Shown here piece after piece: positions 7,938-9,745 of a DNA stretch of 9,745 bases. A program made the position numbers and the translations under genes. Every line of letters starts with the position of its first letter. Position 1 is the first letter of the stretch. The DNA comes from JARROD01 sp037384225 (GTDB lineage: Bacteria > Pseudomonadota > Gammaproteobacteria > Pseudomonadales > Cellvibrionaceae), in contig JARROD010000293.1 in the NCBI GenBank assembly GCA_037384225.1, forward strand, positions 1-9,745, in the 5' to 3' direction. The notes below the pieces were generated by a model, which searched no databases, was not told the origin of the DNA, and saw nothing but the letters and a program-made list of their open reading frames with translations.

Positions 7938-8612
7938 CTACCTAGCATCCGGTATTGACGTTTTTGTTTCCGAAACTGGTGCAAGTGGTATCCAGTGGGA
8001 AATTTCGGCGACTCGATCAGTGTTAGGAAGCAACTTGTCAAAACGCTGTTGTAAAGATTTACTTATCTTTTCAGGGTGCATCAGCTCATTTCTAAAAACG
8101 GATGACAAAGGAACCTTCCCTATCCAGGCACTAAGCAACAGTCTAAAGAAAACACCCGAATTTATATTTCCAAGAACCACATCATTTAATTTTACCTGCA
8201 TGCCATTCCCGGGTGTATACGACAATATCAATTGATCACCGTATAACAGGCTACCTTTGAAAAAACTCTTAAAAGTATGGAGGTTTTTTTCTTGTAAGGT
8301 TATTTCCTCCAGGTCACCGTTAACCACCATACCTTCGGCCCAGAGTCGGAAAAAATTACGCCGTCGCAGTTTTTTCACCGTTACGCGCAACTCCATTGCA
8401 GCAGCCGTATCGGCGAGCAACAACTGCCTGGGGTGGGTGTCTTTTTTCTCATAATAGAGTGCAGCGATAAACTGTTCGCTTCCCAGATAAGTATAAGAAC
8501 TCAATCCGTTAAGTTGTTTTGCCTCGGAGCCAGCAGCAGTCGAAAACACTACCCAGAGTAATCCTATTGCCAGCATCAAGGCCTGCCACCTGATGGTTAT
8601 CACAAAACTCAT
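7938..8612 (-). CDS. Secreted chalcone-isomerase-like domain protein
   Basis: A 224-residue protein. An N-terminal hydrophobic segment (WQALMLAIGLLWVVFSTAAG) looks like a signal peptide, so the product is probably periplasmic. The rest follows the bacterial chalcone-isomerase-like family: LNGLSSYTYLGSEQFIAALYY near the start, RRRNFFRLWAEGM, LHTFKSFFKGSLLYGDQLILSYTPGNGMQVKLNDVVLG, and FFRLLLSAWIGKVPLSSVFRNELM before a basic tail. Members of this bacterial family are mostly uncharacterised, and nothing here shows that it isomerises a flavonoid. The ATG at 8612 is chosen over the TTG at 8618 because GGGA lies about nine bases before it. It is the first gene of the leftward envelope block. Confidence 0.7.
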   Translation of the reverse strand: MSFVITIRWQALMLAIGLLWVVFSTAAGSEAKQLNGLSSYTYLGSEQFIAALYYEKKDTHPRQLLLADTAAAMELRVTVKKLRRRNFFRLWAEGMVVNGDLEEITLQEKNLHTFKSFFKGSLLYGDQLILSYTPGNGMQVKLNDVVLGNINSGVFFRLLLSAWIGKVPLSSVFRNELMHPEKISKSLQQRFDKLLPNTDRVAEISHWIPLAPVSETKTSIPDAR

Positions 8613-8662
8613 TGGCAATTCCCGGTTTGTTTTATTATTTATTTAGTCAGGGAGTAAATCCC

Positions 8663-8748
8663 GTAACGTCTCAATAGTCCGTGTAGGCACAGTGTCAGGA
8701 GGACGTCCGGATCGAAGGCACAAATACCACGAGTTATTGAGACGTTAC
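8663..8748. repeat. 86-bp unit with 21-bp inverted repeats
   Basis: The arms at 8663-8683 and 8728-8748 start GTAACGTCTCAATA and match at 18 of 21 positions; the three differences are adjacent transitions. The 44-bp centre has no open frame. It resembles a small non-autonomous element or hairpin, lying about 50 bp upstream of the chalcone-isomerase-like gene, where it could affect that promoter. Confidence 0.6.
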
Positions 8749-8798
8749 CAGCCCCTTCGAATTCAGGTGCGAAAAACCAGAATCTAATAGTGCTTTTC

Positions 8799-8948
8799 CT
8801 ATAACTCTTCTCTTTTTTGTTTATCCTCTATTTGTAGTACAACAGCGTTGATTTTCTGCAACGCTTTATTTAATGCTTCGACCAGCAACCGATAAACAGG
8901 CAAACACTTGGTTCTTTTACAAAATGAATACTTGGTATAAAGAGAATA
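8799..8948 (-). pseudogene. Possible C-terminal coding remnant
   Basis: A 49-codon open stretch between two stops has protein-like composition: LPVYRLLVEALNKALQKI, then NAVVLQIEDKQKREEL and a stop, a plausible amphipathic helical tail. It has no ATG and no ribosome site, and a stop lies just upstream, so it would be a fragment of a lost gene. I do not recognise the family. Chance openness in AT-rich DNA is possible. Confidence 0.25.
8844..8869 (+). terminator. Weak hairpin with T-rich tail
   Basis: AGCGTTG at 8844-8850 pairs with CAACGCT at 8859-8865 across eight bases, followed by TTATTTAA. The shape fits a plus-strand terminator, but no plus-strand gene precedes it, and it also lies inside the possible minus-strand remnant. 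Confidence 0.25.
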
Positions 8949-9137
8949 CTACATAACTTCCTGACGCTTAAAATTAGTTGATTATGAATTGTGATGCTAC
9001 TCTAATAAATAACAATAGACCTGCTAGATTTGGCAATATCAATGTGACTTTGTTATATCTTTTCTAATCTCATGCCGACCAACACCAACATGACTCACAA
9101 TTCTTATCTTTCCAGTGCAACCTATCTGAACCCCATC

Positions 9138-9430
9138 GTTGCATAAATTTTCCTAACTTTCTTTATGATCCACTTAGGGCCTGTAAAGAAATAACTTCAC
9201 ATTCTCGGTGTTCCATCGCCCGTCTGGCAAGGCGCTTGAGCGAAGGCTTTTCTATTAGCTGAAGGCTTTTCTATTAGCTGAAGGCTCCTGCCGATATTTC
9301 GAGCTCAAGCAACACCGCCAGGCGGGATGAGGGGGCAGCGAGAATGTGAAGTTATTTCTTTATAGGGCCTTAGGGTCTCGCCCCTGAAAATACCGCTCTA
9401 AAAGGTCCTGAGCTCGAAAATTTATGCAAC
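9138..9430. mobile_element. Nested inverted-repeat element with internal tandem repeat
   Basis: An outer perfect 15-bp inverted repeat, GTTGCATAAATTTTC, lies at 9138-9152 and, inverted, at 9416-9430. Inside it are longer arms of about 70 bp (9176-9246 and 9300-9370) sharing AAAGAAATAACTTCACATT and a GC-rich inner part. The centre holds a 19-bp tandem repeat. No protein is encoded. The structure fits a non-autonomous mobile element, perhaps one inserted into another palindrome. Confidence 0.6.
9242..9286 (+). repeat. 19-bp tandem repeat, two copies plus seven bases
   Basis: GAAGGCTTTTCTATTAGCT occurs at 9242-9260 and again at 9261-9279 without change, followed by a partial third copy GAAGGCT. 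It sits at the tip of the nested hairpin element, which fits slippage at a hairpin loop. Confidence 0.85.
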
Positions 9431-9454
9431 TATACCCAAAGCGTTTGAGATTTA
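9431..9454 (+). repeat. Solo copy of the MITE end
   Basis: Twenty-four bases beginning TATACCCAAAGCG are identical to the left end of the MITE at 3360-3383. The sequence then diverges (AGTATATAGGG instead of GGTGCACAGAG), and no inverted partner is seen to its right. It directly follows the outer arm of the nested element. Confidence 0.75.
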
Positions 9455-9566
9455 AGTATATAGGGTAAAGTACGGTGTTAGGTCCGAGGGTCGGGGGTCG
9501 GGGATGTGCACGAAATTACTTCCGGCCACTTTATCAGTAATAAAAAGGGGTTTGAGGTGCCTGCCT

Positions 9567-9661
9567 GGTGTCGTTGCGAAAACGCCGGCACAGCGGGCCT
9601 ACGTCAAGTTTTCGCAACGGCGCCAAGCGGGATGAGGGGGCAGTGAGAATGTGAAGTTATT
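9567..9661. repeat. Truncated second copy of the hairpin element
   Basis: Arms at 9567-9583 and 9608-9624 form a 17-bp inverted repeat around GTTGCGAAAAC, with two transition differences. The following 35 bases (9627-9661) match 9322-9356 of the nested element with one difference. Its left outer arm is missing, so this is a partial family member. Confidence 0.6.
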
Positions 9662-9674
9662 CCGTGCCCGTCCC

Positions 9675-9745
9675 TTAGGGTTCATTTTTTAATTCTCGAT
9701 CGCCCAACTTTGCCTGCAACTGTTCTACTTTAAGTTTGCTGTCTT
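9675..9745 (-). CDS. C-terminal end of an unidentified protein, cut by the window edge
   Basis: The minus strand is open from the window edge to a TAA at 9675-9677 and encodes DSKLKVEQLQAKLGDRELKNEP. The spacing of Leu and Val with charged residues looks like the end of a coiled coil. Too little is visible to name a family; the neighbouring repeats make a mobile-element gene possible but unproven. It ends 13 bp from the truncated hairpin element. Confidence 0.4.
   Translation of the reverse strand, partial: DSKLKVEQLQAKLGDRELKNEP

Larger units (their letters stand above)
8613..9674. other. Gene-poor repeat region
   Basis: About 1.06 kb holds no intact gene on either strand. It contains an 86-bp inverted-repeat unit, an AT-rich part (8780-9130) with a possible coding remnant, a nested hairpin element, a solo MITE end and a truncated second hairpin element. 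The upstream region of the envelope block lies at its left edge, but I see no convincing -35/-10 pair there. Confidence 0.6.

Noticed and set aside
9052..9148. Open stretch on the minus strand encoding residues such as GVQIGCTGKIRIVSHVGVG
   Set aside because: It is short, has no start with a ribosome site, overlaps the arm of the nested element and matches no family I recognise.
9485..9506. G-rich stretch as a G-quadruplex
   Set aside because: Only three runs of three or more Gs are present, the fourth being GG, and nothing nearby gives it a role.

Overview
The window looks like an accessory stretch of a Gram-negative, probably marine or symbiotic gammaproteobacterial, chromosome. The evidence is an outer-membrane porin, a periplasmic PstS-like protein, a TonB C-terminal domain and a secreted chalcone-isomerase-like protein, together with a discrete tandem acyltransferase of the trans-AT polyketide type. 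The species assignment is inference; no rRNA or tRNA is present.

Layout from left to right. (1) 60-3336, plus strand: a large CHAT-STAND NTPase-helical repeat gene of the kind found in bacterial conflict and signalling systems. It is split by a one-base frameshift near 1770, and its CHAT domain seems to lack both catalytic residues. (2) 3360-3569: a 210-bp MITE-like element with terminal inverted repeats of about 41 bp. It abuts a perfect 36-bp palindrome that contains the stop codon of the next gene. (3) 3590-5512, minus strand: a two-domain acyltransferase. The first domain has the full malonyl-type residue set. The second has Gln in place of the carboxylate-binding Arg. (4) 5687-8612, minus strand: four envelope genes read leftward. 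In reading order they are a chalcone-isomerase-like protein, a TonB-like protein without a membrane anchor, a porin broken by a one-base frameshift, and a small PstS-like binding protein followed by a hairpin. (5) 8613-9674: about 1.06 kb without an intact gene, filled with inverted repeats, a solo copy of the MITE end, a nested hairpin element with a 19-bp tandem repeat, a truncated relative of it and a possible coding remnant. (6) 9675-9745, minus strand: the C-terminal tail of a gene that continues beyond the window.

The left half combines a conflict-type gene with a polyketide-synthesis accessory enzyme, separated by a mobile-type element. The middle is an envelope block that may serve outer-membrane uptake. 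Both broken genes carry one apparent extra base in a four-base homopolymer, so sequencing or assembly error is a real alternative to decay.

The best candidates for something unusual are the catalytically degenerate CHAT-STAND protein, the AT/AT-like fusion without a visible synthase, and the strand-biased G-U compatible arms of the MITE lying at the 3' end of the acyltransferase gene.
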